This document shows positions 11,753 to 25,300 of a stretch of DNA of 64,000 bases, in pieces. The DNA is taken from positions 96,704 through 160,703 of the forward strand of contig JAHBMJ010000995.1 of assembly GCA_018398765.1 (NCBI GenBank). The letters run 5' to 3'. Under the pieces are notes generated by a model, which was not told the origin of the DNA, did not search any database, and saw nothing but the letters and a program-made list of their open reading frames with translations. This stretch comes from Chromera velia. Taxonomy: Eukaryota > Sar > Chromeraceae. The translations under genes and the position numbers were made by a program. How positions within the stretch are numbered: the stretch's first letter is position 1; each line of letters begins with the position of its first letter.

Positions 11753-14700
11753 AGAGTTGGCATGTACTCTCGTCTCTTCTTCTTTTGTCAAAGTGAGTCG
11801 CCGTCTACTGGGAACCTGTTTCATAGAGTTGTCTGTGTGTGCGCCGTGGATCTCTTTGATCAATCCTTAGTGAAAAAATGTAAGCCGCCTTTCTCTCTTG
11901 CCTACAAGTCCGAATTTTGCCGCCTGGTTGTCGGATTTCGTCTGCATCCTTTCTACTGGACTGTCCAGGCAGGCATGTTTTCATGGTTAGATCTTTCATC
12001 TGAGCAGTGAATGGCGGTAGTGCCGCTTCTGATGGATGAAGTGAGGGTGTATTTTTCCTCTTAAATGCTGCCATTTTTCTGGTTTTGCGTTTTTCTCCAT
12101 GTCGTGCAGGTGGCTGGTCAGAGGAGACAGAAGGAACCCGACAAAAGAGGAACTTTGCTTTTTGCTTTTTGCTGTGTGGAAAAGGGGAGTGGCAAGGCAG
12201 GTTGAGGGTGGGGCGCGGGAAAGTGGGAGCTATGGAAGATGGAAGGCACAAAGGGGAGGGAAAGACGCGAGAATTAATCTTTTGAATCATTCAAACAAAT
12301 TCGTCGTCAAGGGATTGATCGAGAGGAAAAAGGACGGAAACTTTCAGGCAACCCAATCGGAAAAAGGGCACCCTCTTCCATCTCCCGTCGAGGGAGGTCA
12401 ATGATTGAAGGGAATTTTAATTCCAACCTGGGTGGTTGATTGACTTTCCCTCAATTCGGCCGAGAGGCAAAACGATCGCATAAGGAATCATTTATCAAAT
12501 TGGTCTCTTCTGCTTTTTGATTTTTCATTCTACCCGCCTTTCTTATTTTCCTTCCCTTCTCTCCAGAGTGCCCTGCCCATGCGGCATCAATCAGACATGC
12601 AATCAGAAAGGTCTCTGCACAAGAGTCGACAGTTCACCATTTTATGAACAAAGCTCAGGTGCATTGGTGCACACAATCGCGAATGTCACACACATGCATC
12701 AGTTGCTTACTTGCATTCTCATGGGAATTCGATATAAAGATGGACAGATTCCATACAGAGGAGAGGGCAAGGAAAACATGTCCGAGCGCGTAATCTCATG
12801 CGCACCGAAAAAGAGCATTCGATCCCCCTAGCTGTTTTCTTTGTAACGGCTGCCTTCCTTCCATCCATTCATTTTTATTTCGCTGTTCTGATCTGGGGAC
12901 ACTCACTTTGTGTTCCGCAGTCAAAATCAAAAAGATACAGTTGTTGGGCAACAAGAGCCTCCTTCATCAATTTGTGAGATGATCCAAAGTAGAAGAAGAA
13001 AAAAGAGAGATATGCTACCCTGTGGTCTTTTGCCAAAGAGCGACGATCAATCAGGCTCATTAAATCCTCTCTTGTGCGTCAAACATTTCCAATCAAGAGA
13101 AAGAGAGCTAGATCAGTTAGAATGCCTATCTGTGAGAAGTGCATAGCGGGGGTTCGGTGTGCTGGGGGGGATTGAAAGATTCGAGTCATATCCTCTGCAT
13201 GTCTGTTTGTTTGTGTGGCCTCTTCTCTTCTCCTCTTCCTTCTGTGCGAGCCATCTTTCTTCTCTAACGCACCTCCTCTTCTTACTTGGAAGGTCTCTCG
13301 CTCTTCTCCCTCAATTTTTCCCTTTTCTTTTCCTGAGATCAGCAATCGGTTCCTCCTCTTCTCTTGCGATCGCTCAGATAACTTTCTGAGTCCCTTTCTT
13401 GTTTCTACACATCAAAATTCTAATCTCCTCCAAAACGTTTCTGTCCGCTTTGAGACAGAAACGCTCGAGCACCGCGGCGAACTTCTGTAGTTGCATATGA
13501 ATAGTATTATCAATCGTGGCCTGTTCATTTTTTTGTCAGAGCGTTCGATCGTAAACTTCAAAACTGAAATCCTCCACGCAGTTTGACTTTCTTCAAAGTT
13601 GCTGCGCCATAATTCAACAGTCCGAAATCCCGTTTTTAGAAGACGCTGAGGAGCTAGGTGAGGAGATCGAGTCACAACCTAAAGCAGTTCGGACTCGGAA
13701 ACTTCGGAATTGGAACCATACATGTCGTATAAAGACAGCTTGAATCGTTTGATACATAAAGTTTATAGCTAATTTTATAGCTTCTTGACTTCAATGACAT
13801 TATATAACTTTATCGTCAGTCTAGTCGTCAGTATATGTTAATCATCATATATAATTTTAATTGCTAATTCTAGTTAGTTTAATAGTACGTACAGTAGTAG
13901 TACGTGAAAGTAGTAGAATATTTTTTTGGGGGGCATTGACTTAAAGTTTGTTCCTAGCGTCTGGCCTATACGTCTTTTATCTCTTCCTTCTGTCCTGGTT
14001 ACTGCTCTCGCTACTAGCTCTCTCTCTCATGCGACCTCATACTTGACGCTCCTCCATCTGAATGCCTTCTTCGTAGTAGAATAGGATAGGAATAGTAGTA
14101 TACTAGTAGTAGTAGTAGTTACAATAATAGTACTAGTTTATTATAGTAGTAGCTAGTAGAGTAGTAGAGTTGTGGTATAGTAAATTAGTAGTTTAGATAA
14201 CATTGGCATACGGTCTAAGTTGTTGTATAATAGCTAACTCAATTAGTCACTGCGTACTTTACCTTTTAAAAATTCAATAAAATTATAATAAATCTTCTAA
14301 TTAAACATATATTGCATTACATCAAAACAGAATCATTAATGAAGTTTTGTTTGACAATCTGCTTTGCATGTTCTGAGGAAACTTTTGACCTGCCGCAAGC
14401 TAGACGCTAGTAGTTGCTTAGCATGGGCCGATGACGGATGATGATGATGCTAGTGATGATGGATTTTTGTTTGATATGTTTCAAGTTATGTATCTTGTTA
14501 CCTGTTTATTGCATTGCATGCATGATGATTTTCAATTAGCATTTTTTTTAGGGGCATAAAGAAACAAAAATTTCGTTCAAAAAATCATATGCAAAGCGAT
14601 AATATCATTCAAGGGAAACATTTTTGAGACCTCGCGGCAACCACTGTGTTTGATCTAGTGTTCAACTAGGCGTCCAATTCATTTCAATCATTGAAAGCAG

Positions 14701-14774
14701 AAAATCAATGAAAAGGCTCAACTCTAGCCTTTGAATTTCGGCCCTTTCGAGTCCCCCCTACCTTTCTCTCTCTC
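11753..14774. other. No gene seen
   Basis: Between the ankyrin stop and the end of the PCIF1-like gene I see no exon with convincing signals. From about 13700 to 14720 the sequence becomes AT-rich with many TAG/TAGT runs. A cysteine-containing open stretch near 12566-12655 was considered and set aside. Confidence 0.5.
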
Positions 14775-15496
14775 TTAACCTCTTGCCTTCCCTCCCCTGC
14801 TGCTCCCTCTTCCCTCCCATTCTTCTAAACTCTCCGTATGCACTCTCATGCCACTCGCAAGTTTCTTCAAGAACGGAAACAGACTTGCTTCTCCCTCTGC
14901 CCCCCTTCTCAACAACTTCTGATCCCACCTGGCCGCCCCCGCCTCATTCCTCAACACCGCAAGAGAGGTCCCAAAAGACGACGGCCGGTGCCGATCACAA
15001 GACGACTTCACATGCTGCACGCCGTCACAAAAGCCATGACTTTTCCCCGAAAGAGTCAAGAGGCCCTTCTCTCTTGAGGTCGACTTTGAACAGTTCCCCG
15101 CACTCTGTTTTTCCTTTCTCTGCCCTCCTCTCACAAACATCCACCCCCCTCCGAAATCCCCTTGTGACTCTTCCAAGGCACTCACCTTCCCTTTCCCCTT
15201 CCCCATCTCTTCCAAGGCACTCACCCAATCGAGGAGAAAAGGCGAGGCAGCCAAGGCCCCCCACATCTGCGTGGGGGTCCAGTCGGGCACGATGACGAAG
15301 AACAGCAACGGGCCCTCCGCCGCATGAAGGAGGGCCTCCATGTGCTCCACCATGGAGGACATGACCTCGGGGACAAAGGGCGGGTTCGCTTCGAAGGCGC
15401 CAGAGGAGGGGCGGAAGTCAAAGAAGCTCCCTGCATCATGAGCGAACGAAGGGGGGGATCAGAGGCGCAGACAAACGGATGTCCCCATATTTGCAC

Positions 15497-15565
<69 letters not shown>

Positions 15566-17074
15566 TCTTCGTTTTTACTCTTCTGTCTGTCTGTCTGTCT
15601 GCCTGCCTGCCTGGCTGGGCGCTTGAATCAACAGAGTACCGAGAGGGATCACAGAAGCTGCATGACTTTTGTTGGCAGCATGCAGAGAAGAAAAGAGTGT
15701 CGCCTCTTGGAACAGGCAGAAGAAAAAGGAAGGAAAAAAGTACTTCCCAACGCAAACAAACAGACAGAGAGACCTACCTTGTGAGCCAAAGAAAGAGTCC
15801 GTGAGGACAGACGCGGAACAAAAACGGGGCCACCAACAATTTAGAGGGGAGCCGAAGCACTCAAACCTCAGGGACATTTTCTTCTTCAGCAATCCAAAAG
15901 CGTCGCCTGGGAGAGCCGCCTGGAAGCCCGCACCTCCCATTGCCTCATACACAGCCAGCACACACCAAACACAACGGTAAAAAGTTTTTTGACGTTCTTT
16001 TCCTTTGACCTTTTTCTCTTTTACTTTCACGTTTTGAAAATTCTTCCCCCCTTCTCCTATCAAGGCACTCACCTCTTCTTCGCTCACACTCACATCCACT
16101 GCCCCCCCTTCTTCCCCTTCCTGCAAATCTATAAGAGAACGGGTGGCAAGGAAGAGATACGCCAGCTTCCGTAAGTGCGTTTGTGCAATTTCTAAGTAAG
16201 GCTTCGTTGCCGTGTCTCCCAGGAATAAGCGAATCCGCTCATTCTCCCGCCTACCCCAATCCACCACCACATCAACTAATCCCCCTTCTCCGTTGGACTC
16301 TCCAAACCCTCCCCGACGCCACTCATCTCGAACAGCCGCAACCAAAGCCTGCCCCGCCGCCGCACCTGCCTGTGCCATCTCTCTGGCGACACTCTCCCCA
16401 GAGACCCGAGAGACCCCGGCACGGGACAAGTCACTCACAAGCCCCCTGTCCATAAAAGTCCCGTCAAGCGGAATAACGGGCTCGGCAACCCACTCAGGCA
16501 CATCCTCGGGACACTTCCAAGAACAATATGCCGTCTCCTCACCTCCCTTTTCCTTTTCCCTTCTCACTACAGATTCCTGCAATTTGGCTCTGGACAGCCA
16601 GCGCTCAAACGCTAGGAGGGGCACAGAGCGCGCCCCCCCCTTCTTGCACGCTTTATGGAATTTGGATCTGAGCGCCTTCAGTTTCTTTAAACGGAGCATG
16701 GCGGCCTCGGGGGCAGGAGGGAGACGGGCACACGCAGAGGCTACCAGACTCAACGGCACTTTCCCCATTTTTGTGAGGTCATTCGACCACACAGGGTCTG
16801 AGGGGGAGGGCTCTTTTTCCTGCTGGGCCCTAAAGGCAGAACTGCCCTCTCTCGGTGCATTTGCCGTCTCCCGTATCTCACCTCTTCCTGGAGCCTTGGG
16901 GCGCGTCCCTCCTTCTCCGTCTGGGTCTGTGTGCCCTTCTTCGACTATTTCTACCTTTCGTTTCTTGTTCTTGTTTCCGTTTTCCACCGCTACTGCGCCC
17001 CTTTCGAGCCCCGTCTGTTCTTCCGTCTCCTCGCCCTCGCACGGAGCTCTTCGTTTCTTCCCCAGCGGACCCAT
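14775..17074 (-). CDS. PCIF1/CAPAM-like cap-adenosine N6-methyltransferase
   Basis: The family methylates N6 of the 2'-O-methyladenosine next to the m7G cap of mRNA. Exon 1 is 17074-15778 (start ATG at 17074 chosen as MGPLGKKRR, the first Met of the conserved-looking part). The intron is 15777-15431 with GT-AG ends and a matched phase 1. Exon 2 starts at 15430. The join creates SFFGSQG-SFFDFRPSSG, then FEANPPF with the catalytic NPPF, followed by FFVIVPDW, matching the human order (FECF.SPLNC, FEANPPF, FIVFIPEW). The downstream part (FCDGVQHV, then LRNEAGAARWD) fits the human YRSGSQHI and FLQNDPGFAKW segments. A second intron probably begins at 15224 or 15185, but its acceptor is unclear. The N-terminal third is charged, and no WW domain was recognised in it. 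The stop is TAA at 14775. Family assignment is strong; exon 3 is uncertain. Confidence 0.82.
15501..15562. repeat. (CA)n(GA)n microsatellite in PCIF1-like intron 1
   Basis: A CA run followed directly by a GA run. On the gene's strand it reads (CT)n(GT)n and lies upstream of the exon 2 acceptor at 15431. The same CA/GA composite recurs in other introns of this window. Confidence 0.9.
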
Positions 17075-17699
17075 TGGGAGAAGGGAAAGGTTTTTGCTAG
17101 CTGGAAGGCCTTTTGTGAATCGACAGATTAATTTGCACATCACAGAGAAGTTTATCGCTATGTATGTCACAGCCTCACAGGGTCAAGCAGGCTCAAATGT
17201 ACTGTCAGATTTTCGAAGGACTGCTGTCAATTCGGTTCGGCAGGAATGCATGTGTTGTCAAATGTTGTCGATCAACGTAGACGGGCAACACTATGGCAAC
17301 ACTCGGAGACGGCAACATCACGCATACATCACTCAGCCTCATCTTTTCAGATCTCGAGAGACGGCAACCCACATCAGCAACTTTGACGCTCAGAGGAATC
17401 CCGGGTATGTTAGGCTTAATTCTTCCACAGACGCAGAAACGAGACGAAGTTTACGTGTCAATCAATGAAGAAAGTCAAAAGTGTTTTAAGCCGAACCGCG
17501 CATCACTTAATTTCAGTCACCAAGCAGACCGTTGCCAGCTAGGAGACTTCCAGCTTTGTTTTCAGTCGGCCAACTGGCCACGTGGCTGTCTTTGTGCCGC
17601 TTTGTCCTACTCCTTAATCAGTGAACAGCATTGGCATTTTGCACTCCAGCTAGTGACGCCAAATAGTGGGAGTGTGAGAAAAGGAAAACGCAGGAGGAA

Positions 17700-20270
17700 A
17701 TGGCGGAGTCAGAACGCCGAGGAGACGCCCTCACGGAGGTGCCTGTAGTGCCAGAGGCCCCCCCTCCTGCCCCTGCCACTGCTCCCAAAGAAGAAGATGC
17801 CGATGCTGCTGCGTCCTCTCTGAACCGTGCGAATTCCTTTGCGCCAACGGAATCCACAGAATGCACACCAACAGAAACCGTCAAAGTCTCCGAGACTCTC
17901 CTCGACGCTCTCGCCTTCAAATTTCCTGAAGGTCTCTCTACATATGCCTTTCCGTGCATGTGTGTGAGAGAGAGAGAGAGAGAGTGCATATACAAGTCGG
18001 AACCAGCAGGCCCATTCCTTGCCAGAAAAATAGACCCCTCTGTTTTGTGAAGTGTGAGGAAGACGAGTCTGTTCCAGAACCTCCCGTCTACATCCTTCTA
18101 CATTCCCTGACTTGTTGATCTTTTTTTCTTCTCCTCTTTTTCAACTCGTGCCTTCTTCGCTTTCGTCTCCTTCTGTGACCTGGATCCTCTCCTCTGCTTG
18201 AACCTGAACTCCGAGGTCCCTCTCCACAGCAGAGAAGACAAACAGGTGGTTTGTCTCAACACTACTGTTTGTGTCGACCCGGCTATAATGAAGAGACCAA
18301 ATTCGCTTGGACTTGGGGTCTCGTTACTCCACGGGAGCAAATGATTTACCCAGAAGATTTGCCTTTACAGTTATGTGTTTTCAATCTCAACACTTTTCTT
18401 CTCCCTGCCTGCAGCTGAAAGGGAGGACTTGCAGAGATTTCTCACAGCACGCAAGGGAGATGCAGAGAAAGCAGCCGAAATGTTCGCAAAGCACCTGCAG
18501 TGGAGGGCCGGGAACCTTCCCATACAACTCACAGAGGAGGTGAGTCTCGTATTGTAGTCATTTGGTGCCATCTTTTTCCTGCTCTTTTCCATTGGTGTTC
18601 GCGATCTTCTCTTCAGTGTTTGCCAGCCTGGGTCTAGCTGAATAGGCTAGGTCCGTCGGAGTCCAACAAAAGTAGGTCTGCGTCCCTTGCTGTTACAAAC
18701 TTCCTCCAGCATTGTGCGGCCCCCTGCTGGGTGCCATGCATAGCTTGGGTTCCTGTCCCCCCTCTTGCTGTTTTCTTTACCAGCGTCCAAATCGGTGGAC
18801 CTGTCGCTCGTGTGTGTCCCTAGCTGCACATCTATCTCTCTGGCATGCAGCCGCATACCGAGCGCTCTGTCCCATTCCTTTGGGAGCTTTTCCGTTTCGC
18901 TGAATACACGTATCTGTTTGTCTCAATCCATTCACTCTCTCCTCCCTACTGCTTTTGACATCGCTGCCCTTCCTGCGTTTGTAGGACACACTCTACAAGT
19001 CTACATCGTGTCATGCTCGGTGACACATCCACACACAGAAGGTTTGCATGGTGTGATCTCTCTTGAAACTAATATCCTACGCTCTCAAGCAAAATTCTCG
19101 TATACCTCCCCTCGGATCATCATAACTCACTCACTCTGCATCATCCAACGGGCTCTCTCTCGGATCTTCCTCCTCCTCCTCGGCAGGTCAAGGCCGTCCT
19201 CCGGGGGGGTCTCATCTTCTCCCAGGGCGTCAGCAAGGCAGCCACCCCCTGCATCTTCATCATCGGAGCCTTCTACGATACCTCCAGGGGCCTCACGGTG
19301 GACCATCATGTGCAGGTCGGGGGGTGAGATCATTGGTCGTGTGAGATGCCTGAATGAAAAGGTTTTTTGTCTGGAGGAATAAATGAAAGCGCCTGCCTTG
19401 ATCTGCAGGTGCAGCAGAAATGAGAAAGAACAGGTCAAGCTTGTATGCGTCTTTCCCTCTTCATCTATTTTGCCTGCATGCGTGCTTCTTCTTCCTCAAA
19501 TGAATGCCTGCCTTCCTGCAGGCCACCCTGTACGCCCTAGAGAGGGTCCTCAGCGGTCCCCCCCCCACCTCTCGTGTCTCTGTGTTCATAGATCTGAGAG
19601 CGCACAAGGGAGCCAGGAACGCAGCCCCAGACCTTTTCTTCATCAAAAATTTGGCATCGATTCTGCAGGTGAGTACATAAGTCAGGCTGGCGTCAATTCT
19701 GCAGGTAGGTTGTCAGGTGCAGGCAGCTTCTGTGTGACCTCTCGAGTTGATTGACGGAACGCCGATTTATCCTCTCCTCCTGAATTTCACTAGAAAGAAG
19801 ACTGTCCGGGCTACGCAGACTTTCACGAAAACTTCCCCAAGATCTGCCTTCATTTCTGGCCTGAGGCTGCTTTTTTTATCTTCTTTTCCGGTGATTTTGC
19901 TGTAGGATCCCTGTTTTCTTCTCTGTATTGATATTGATCGTATGTGTGAATGAAAACTCAGGATAACTACCCGGAAAGACTCCATCAACTAGTCATCTAC
20001 CCCTTTCCTTGGATAGCCAAGGCAATTTGGCATGCAGCAAAGGTTAGTCATTTACCGCCTTTCTCTCTCTCCCCTCTCTCCCTGCGTGAGTGAGCGAGTG
20101 AGTGAGCGAGTGATCGAGAGACAGAGAGAGACAGAGATTGAGTGAGTGAGTGAGTGAGTGAGTGAGTGAGCGTGAGTGTGAGTGTGAGTGTGAGTGTGAG
20201 TGTGAGTGTGAGTGTGAGTGTGAGTGTGAGAGTGTGTGTGTGAGTGTGAGTGTGAGCGTGAGTGTGAGGG

Positions 20271-20305
<35 letters not shown>

Positions 20306-20409
20306 GTGTGAGCGTGAGTGTGAGAGAGTCTGAGTGTGTGTGTGTGAGAGAGAGGGAGAGAGGGAGAGAGAGAGAGTGTGAGTGTGTGTCTATGTGTGTG
20401 TGAGAGAGA

Positions 20410-20446
<37 letters not shown>

Positions 20447-20964
20447 TGCGTGCGTGCGCTCTCCGTCTTTTCCTCTCCCTTTCTCGCCACTCCCTACCCC
20501 TACATTCTTCGGTCACCCGCCCTCAATTCCCAATACTTATGTCTTACCTCTTTTCGTTCCGCCTTGTTCTCCCCTTTGGTCCAATCCTCCCGCCCGCCCG
20601 CCCTTTTTGCTCTCTGAAACAATGCGTGAGTTCATCCAGACAGTCAGTCAGTCAGTCAATCAGTCACTGTTGCATGCGTGCACAGACGTTGCTCGGTGCA
20701 TGGCTGTCAATCTTGCAGCACGTTTCATAAGTTTTGTTTGATGAGATTGAAAAAGACTCGTGACGTTTGTCTGCATGGGTTTTGCCGAACGCATGCATGC
20801 AGGTATTCATCGACACCCGTACGAGGGAGAAGATCGAGCTTGTGACGGGAGACGCCTCGGAGGGGAAGCCTGTGCCAGAGGAGGTCTTTCAATTCATTGA
20901 CAAAAAGGCGTGGCCAAAAGAATATGAGGGGGAGCGGGAAGAATCAATTCAGTATCTGGTTTAA
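17700..20964 (+). CDS. CRAL-TRIO (Sec14-like) lipid-binding protein
   Basis: Six exons: 17700-17931, 18415-18539, 19187-19315, 19522-19668, 19962-20042, 20803-20964, all with GT-AG introns and matching phases (first intron phase 1, the rest phase 0), giving 291 residues and a TAA stop. The order fits a CRAL-TRIO module. An N-terminal helical part ([20 protein letters not shown], then QWR) is the CRAL-TRIO N domain. The lipid-binding fold follows, with [12 protein letters not shown] and the hallmark [17 protein letters not shown] leading into AIWHAAK. The first 60 residues are Ala/Pro/Glu-rich and probably disordered. Such proteins bind or transfer phosphatidylinositol or other lipids between membranes. 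No GOLD or other extra domain follows. The ligand cannot be predicted from sequence. Confidence 0.88.
20090..20450. repeat. Long (GAGT)/(GTGA)/(GT)/(GA) array
   Basis: About 360 bases of mixed GAGT, GTGTGA, GT and GA units occupy the last intron of the CRAL-TRIO gene. The long open frames on both strands here are low-complexity artefacts. Confidence 0.95.
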
Positions 20965-22328
20965 TTAACTTGCCAGTGAGGTTTGATAGAGATTCTTTTT
21001 TATGTTGCTGGATGCTTATCCATCGGATTCTCATCAGCAGCAGCATCACAAAATACTAGACAAAAAATCATAAAGCAACACAAAAATTCTAGCCAAAAAA
21101 AAAAGTGAATTCGAAGTTTCTGCCTAGATTGTTGCACGCTTAATGGGCTGCTCGCACGGAGTTAAGCGCGGGATCGATGAGCGCATGCATCTGTGCACTG
21201 ATCGATACTTGCAGTAAAGCATTCATTCTGTAGCCAAGTATGAGAAGGTCTGAAAGCAGTAAGATTGACATGAGTGGTTATTATCTAGGTTATTATCAGA
21301 ACTCTAAGATGGAACTCCTTCTCAGACCAGTCTAGAGACCGGCCTGAGTAGCCACTGCACTGCTGGTCTCTTATTATTTATTATGTAGAGAGCCTGTACA
21401 CAGCCCCTTTACATATCATTTCGAATATGAGAACTTCTTAAAAAGTTTAAATTCAAATCTTATGATATAATTTGAATTTTGTCTTATTAAATTGCAATAT
21501 CATCATCATCATCATCATCATCATTATTATTATTATTAATCAGTCTATAGGCCATCATGCAGTGCATGAGTCTAGGACAATGCTTTATTGCCCCTTTGCC
21601 AGACCTGCATCATACAACGGGAGGGGGCTTCACTCTCGCAACTCTAAACACCCTGCATCTAGAAGATGCTTTCTAAATCGCTGATGTCGTTTCCCTTCTG
21701 TGGGAGGAGTGCGACAACTGCAACAGAGACTCTCAGGCAGTAGAGGCAGACAGGAAGACCGGTGGAGAGGGGGGACGGGAGATGTACGTGGGAGATGGAA
21801 AAAGAACATTCAAAGGTGAGACGGGAAGAGAGGTAAGTAACCATCACATGCATTGAATCGCAGGCCTTACGATGGAGGGCGCAGACAGATGTTTCGCAAG
21901 AGTCGCAGGGCCGGTATGGGTGAGTGTCTAAGTGCCAGGGTGACCTTCATTCATGCCAACAATTCGCTTTGCGTGGCGTGTTTTAGAGGGGTGGAGTCTA
22001 TCGATAGCAACCACTTTCTCTCTCTTTCTTGGGCTCTGTCTAATTTGGCTTTAATTTTGGTTACAATTGCATTCAAAGCCTCTTGATCTGCTCTTGTTTC
22101 TGTGCATTCAGTCAGTCAGTGCAGTAGATCGTCTGCTTTGCCCCTGTATGCAGGGCAAACCGCATCTTCCAGCCCTCTGTACGGTGCATGGGGGCGACTA
22201 CTAAGCAACATATACAGCAAGGCTGAAAAAGGGCCTAAGGACCAGATCGCAGCGCGAGGGAGGGAAACGAAATGGGGGGACGAAGGGAATAAAGGAAAAG
22301 TAGAGGAAAGGAAGACAAGAGACGAACG
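20965..22328. other. No gene seen
   Basis: The region from the CRAL-TRIO stop to the LINE is largely AT-rich. It holds an (ATC)n/(ATT)n run at about 21500-21538. No exon or RNA gene was recognised. Confidence 0.5.
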
Positions 22329-25300
22329 TTAGACAGTAGGATAAGACGTTTGGAGCACATTCGGTCTGACGCCTTTGCTAAACTGTAAAACCGCCCCCCA
22401 TGAAGCGGCCCTTTCTAGACAACCATCAATCCATTCATCAACTTCCCGGTTGATCACTGCTTTTAAGAGAAGGAGACGGCCAACCTTGGTGGCTTTCTTT
22501 CTTCTTCTGATGGTTGGATTAACAGTCACAAATTCTTCTAATCTGGTCAACCCAATCAATTTTTGTGTATGCATCATAGAGGAAGGACAATCACCATTTA
22601 TTAAAGCCGACCAGGCACCCGCAGGCATTTTGAGGTCAATATGTTTTAAGTTAGTCAAATACCCAGCAAGTCTCATCGACATATGCACACATGCAGGAAG
22701 TAGACCGACAGCATACAGAGTAGGTATACGGAAAGAGAAGAGAGACAGATTCAAAGCCCAACGGACAAAGCGCAATTGAAAGATATCTAATGTATCCATG
22801 TCTGACTTGCGGACAGGCAGACAGCCAAACGCGTATAGAGCAACAGGCAACCAGAAAGCGCATAAACACAAAATTTTTGCTGTGAGGGGCAGGCGACCTA
22901 AAGAGAGTGCTACGCTCTTTGCATGACCCATCCGTCTACTCGCTATGCTAAGCCTCTCTTCTATTACCTCCTTTAAGTCTCCCCCTTCGAATAAAAGAAC
23001 ACCTAGATACTTATACGACCCCACTCTCTCGACTTCTTTTTCCCCAAACATAAGCCTGCCTTCAATTGCAGGGTAAGAGTCGGATAGATGTATGATTTTC
23101 GTCTTTTTTAAATTAACACTGAGCCCCCTCTCTTCATAGAAACCGTTAAGAATTCAATTCATTCAAGCTGACCTGCAGGTCATGCATGCTCTCAGCAACG
23201 AGGACAAGGTCATCGGCATAACCAAGGCTATCGCACTCAACCCCACCGAGCAGAACCTCTACACGACCGGAAGCCTTCACTCTTTCATACAGATCATTGA
23301 TGAAAATCAAGAAGAGAAGAGGGGAGAGAGGATCCCTTTGTTTCACCCCTTTCTCTTCTTTGAACATAAAAGGGCTGCCAGTGGTGCTTCCATACACATT
23401 TATATACATTGTCCGAATCATTTTGACATCGACTGCACTCACCCCTTGCTTCAGCAAAACTTCAAACAAAACATCTCTGGGCGGGGAGTCAAAGGCTTTG
23501 CTGAAGTCTACAAAGCATGCTAACAAGGGCTTCTTTCGTTTCTTTGCCTTTTGCATCAGCGCAGTAAGTGCTCCAATGGCTTCTCTTGTTCTTACCCCTT
23601 GCTGAAAACCCAACTGCCTATGGTTAATCTTCACTTGCGATGTAAGACGGGCAGAGAGGAGTGAAGAAAAGAGTTTTAGTAAGAGTGAGACAACATGAAT
23701 CGAACGCCATTCACCAGGGTCAGGGGAAGGAGGCCCCTTTGGAACCGGATAGATTTTAATTACATTCCATTCATCTCGCCAAGCGGATATCAAGTGAATT
23801 AAGTTTAAATGGATAAATAACAAAGCACGAGAAAGAGGCGAATATTGAAAGCAGAGAGAGAGGTGGTTGGGGGCAAGTCCGGACAACCCTGCAGCCTTTT
23901 CTTCCTTTGTAGACCGGAGGACTTTCCTTATTTCTTCTATGTAAAAATAAGGCCGAGACAGAGGGATTGGTGGAGGCAAAGGGGGAGAGTGAATGCTAGA
24001 GGGAACCTGATGAGAGTGGGTATACAGTTGCGAAAAAACGCCAGGGTGCAAAGAAGAGTTAAAAACGGGTGGGGCTGGCTGCGAAGGAGGAAAAGGGGGA
24101 GCACTTTCTTGTGCAGATTCCCTGCCAGAGGGAGAGTCAGCGAAGATGGAAGCCCAGTGATAGGAAAAGTCCTTTACTGAAGGCTGGGAACCAGGAGGGG
24201 CTTTCTCTCTATTGCTTCTTTGCAGTTTTCTTCTCAATGACCAGACCTTTAAAGGGTTAGAGGACAACTCGAGTGCAACCTTTTCTGTACAGAGCTTTTC
24301 GTACGCCTTTTTTTTCCTGTTGTGCAATCGCTGACATCTGCGGGCCTGCCTCTCAACTGTCTGTCTTTAGGCAACCACGTTCGCTCTGCTGCTCCCACTT
24401 CTTCCCTCGTTCTCACATGATTGCACAAGTTTGTTCAACACCTTCCTTGCTTTCCTCCAAAGTGTCGCTGCTTCCTTGTATTCATTATCAAACCATTCAG
24501 CCTTTTTCTTTTATCTCACTTTCTTCCTACCCTGTTGACCATCCAAATCCTTCCACTTGATTTCTTTTGTTGGGCTAGCCAAGTTGAACATAGTTTCCCA
24601 TTCCTTCAGCAGTAACTTTTCCCGTTCACAGAAAGACAAGGGCACCCGTTGCTCACATGAGTTGGGATCAGACAGTGGGGGGGGGGGAGCGGATGGAAAA
24701 GAAGACAGATCAATGTTTTCAGCTTCGCAAGCCATTTTTACAAGTCCAGGCCATAGCTGTTCAGCCAATTGACCAGCTGCTGCAGCTGAGGGGAGAAGCT
24801 CCTTGTCTGTCAGTGAGACAGGAGTGGATCTGATGGAGCGATGAAGGGGGAAGATAGGTAAAAGGGAGTTCTCTTTGCTATCTGGCTGTTGAGGGGGAAT
24901 GAAAGGGGTAGCAACAAGAGACAGAGAAAGTGACACAGCTGCATGGTCAAGCCTAGACAGTTCTGCTGGCTGTTTCATATCGAGGTGAGTACAAGTACAG
25001 AGGAGGGGGGGATCAACGAGAAAAAAGTCAATCAGAGTGTGACCTCTACCTTTCCAGAGGAAGGTGCAGTCACCTGAGAAAGAGCGTGCTTCCCCACTCC
25101 AAGTAGGGGCAGAACCATCAATGCAGAGACCATTTAAAAGGAGAAGATTCGTTAGTTTACAGAGTTTTAAAAGAGAACGGCCCTGCTGATCAACTTTTTG
25201 GTTGCAAGACAAAGCACAGATTACTCCCGATACATTCTCTTCCTGAATGATTCCGTTCTCATCTTGTACCCCCCTATCTCAAGTGATTCCTTTTGGCAGC

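Noticed and set aside
12566-12655. Cysteine-patterned stretch (PCPCGINQTCNQKGLC) like an EGF repeat
   Set aside because: No second repeat, no matched splice partner and no neighbouring exon; likely chance.
16212-17468. 418-residue plus-strand frame rich in Pro/Ser
   Set aside because: It is the antisense shadow of the PCIF1-like exon, which has the conserved motifs.
20044-20516. Ser/Leu/Thr/His-rich frames of about 150 residues on the minus strand
   Set aside because: Translation of the GAGT/GT/GA array inside an intron of the CRAL-TRIO gene.
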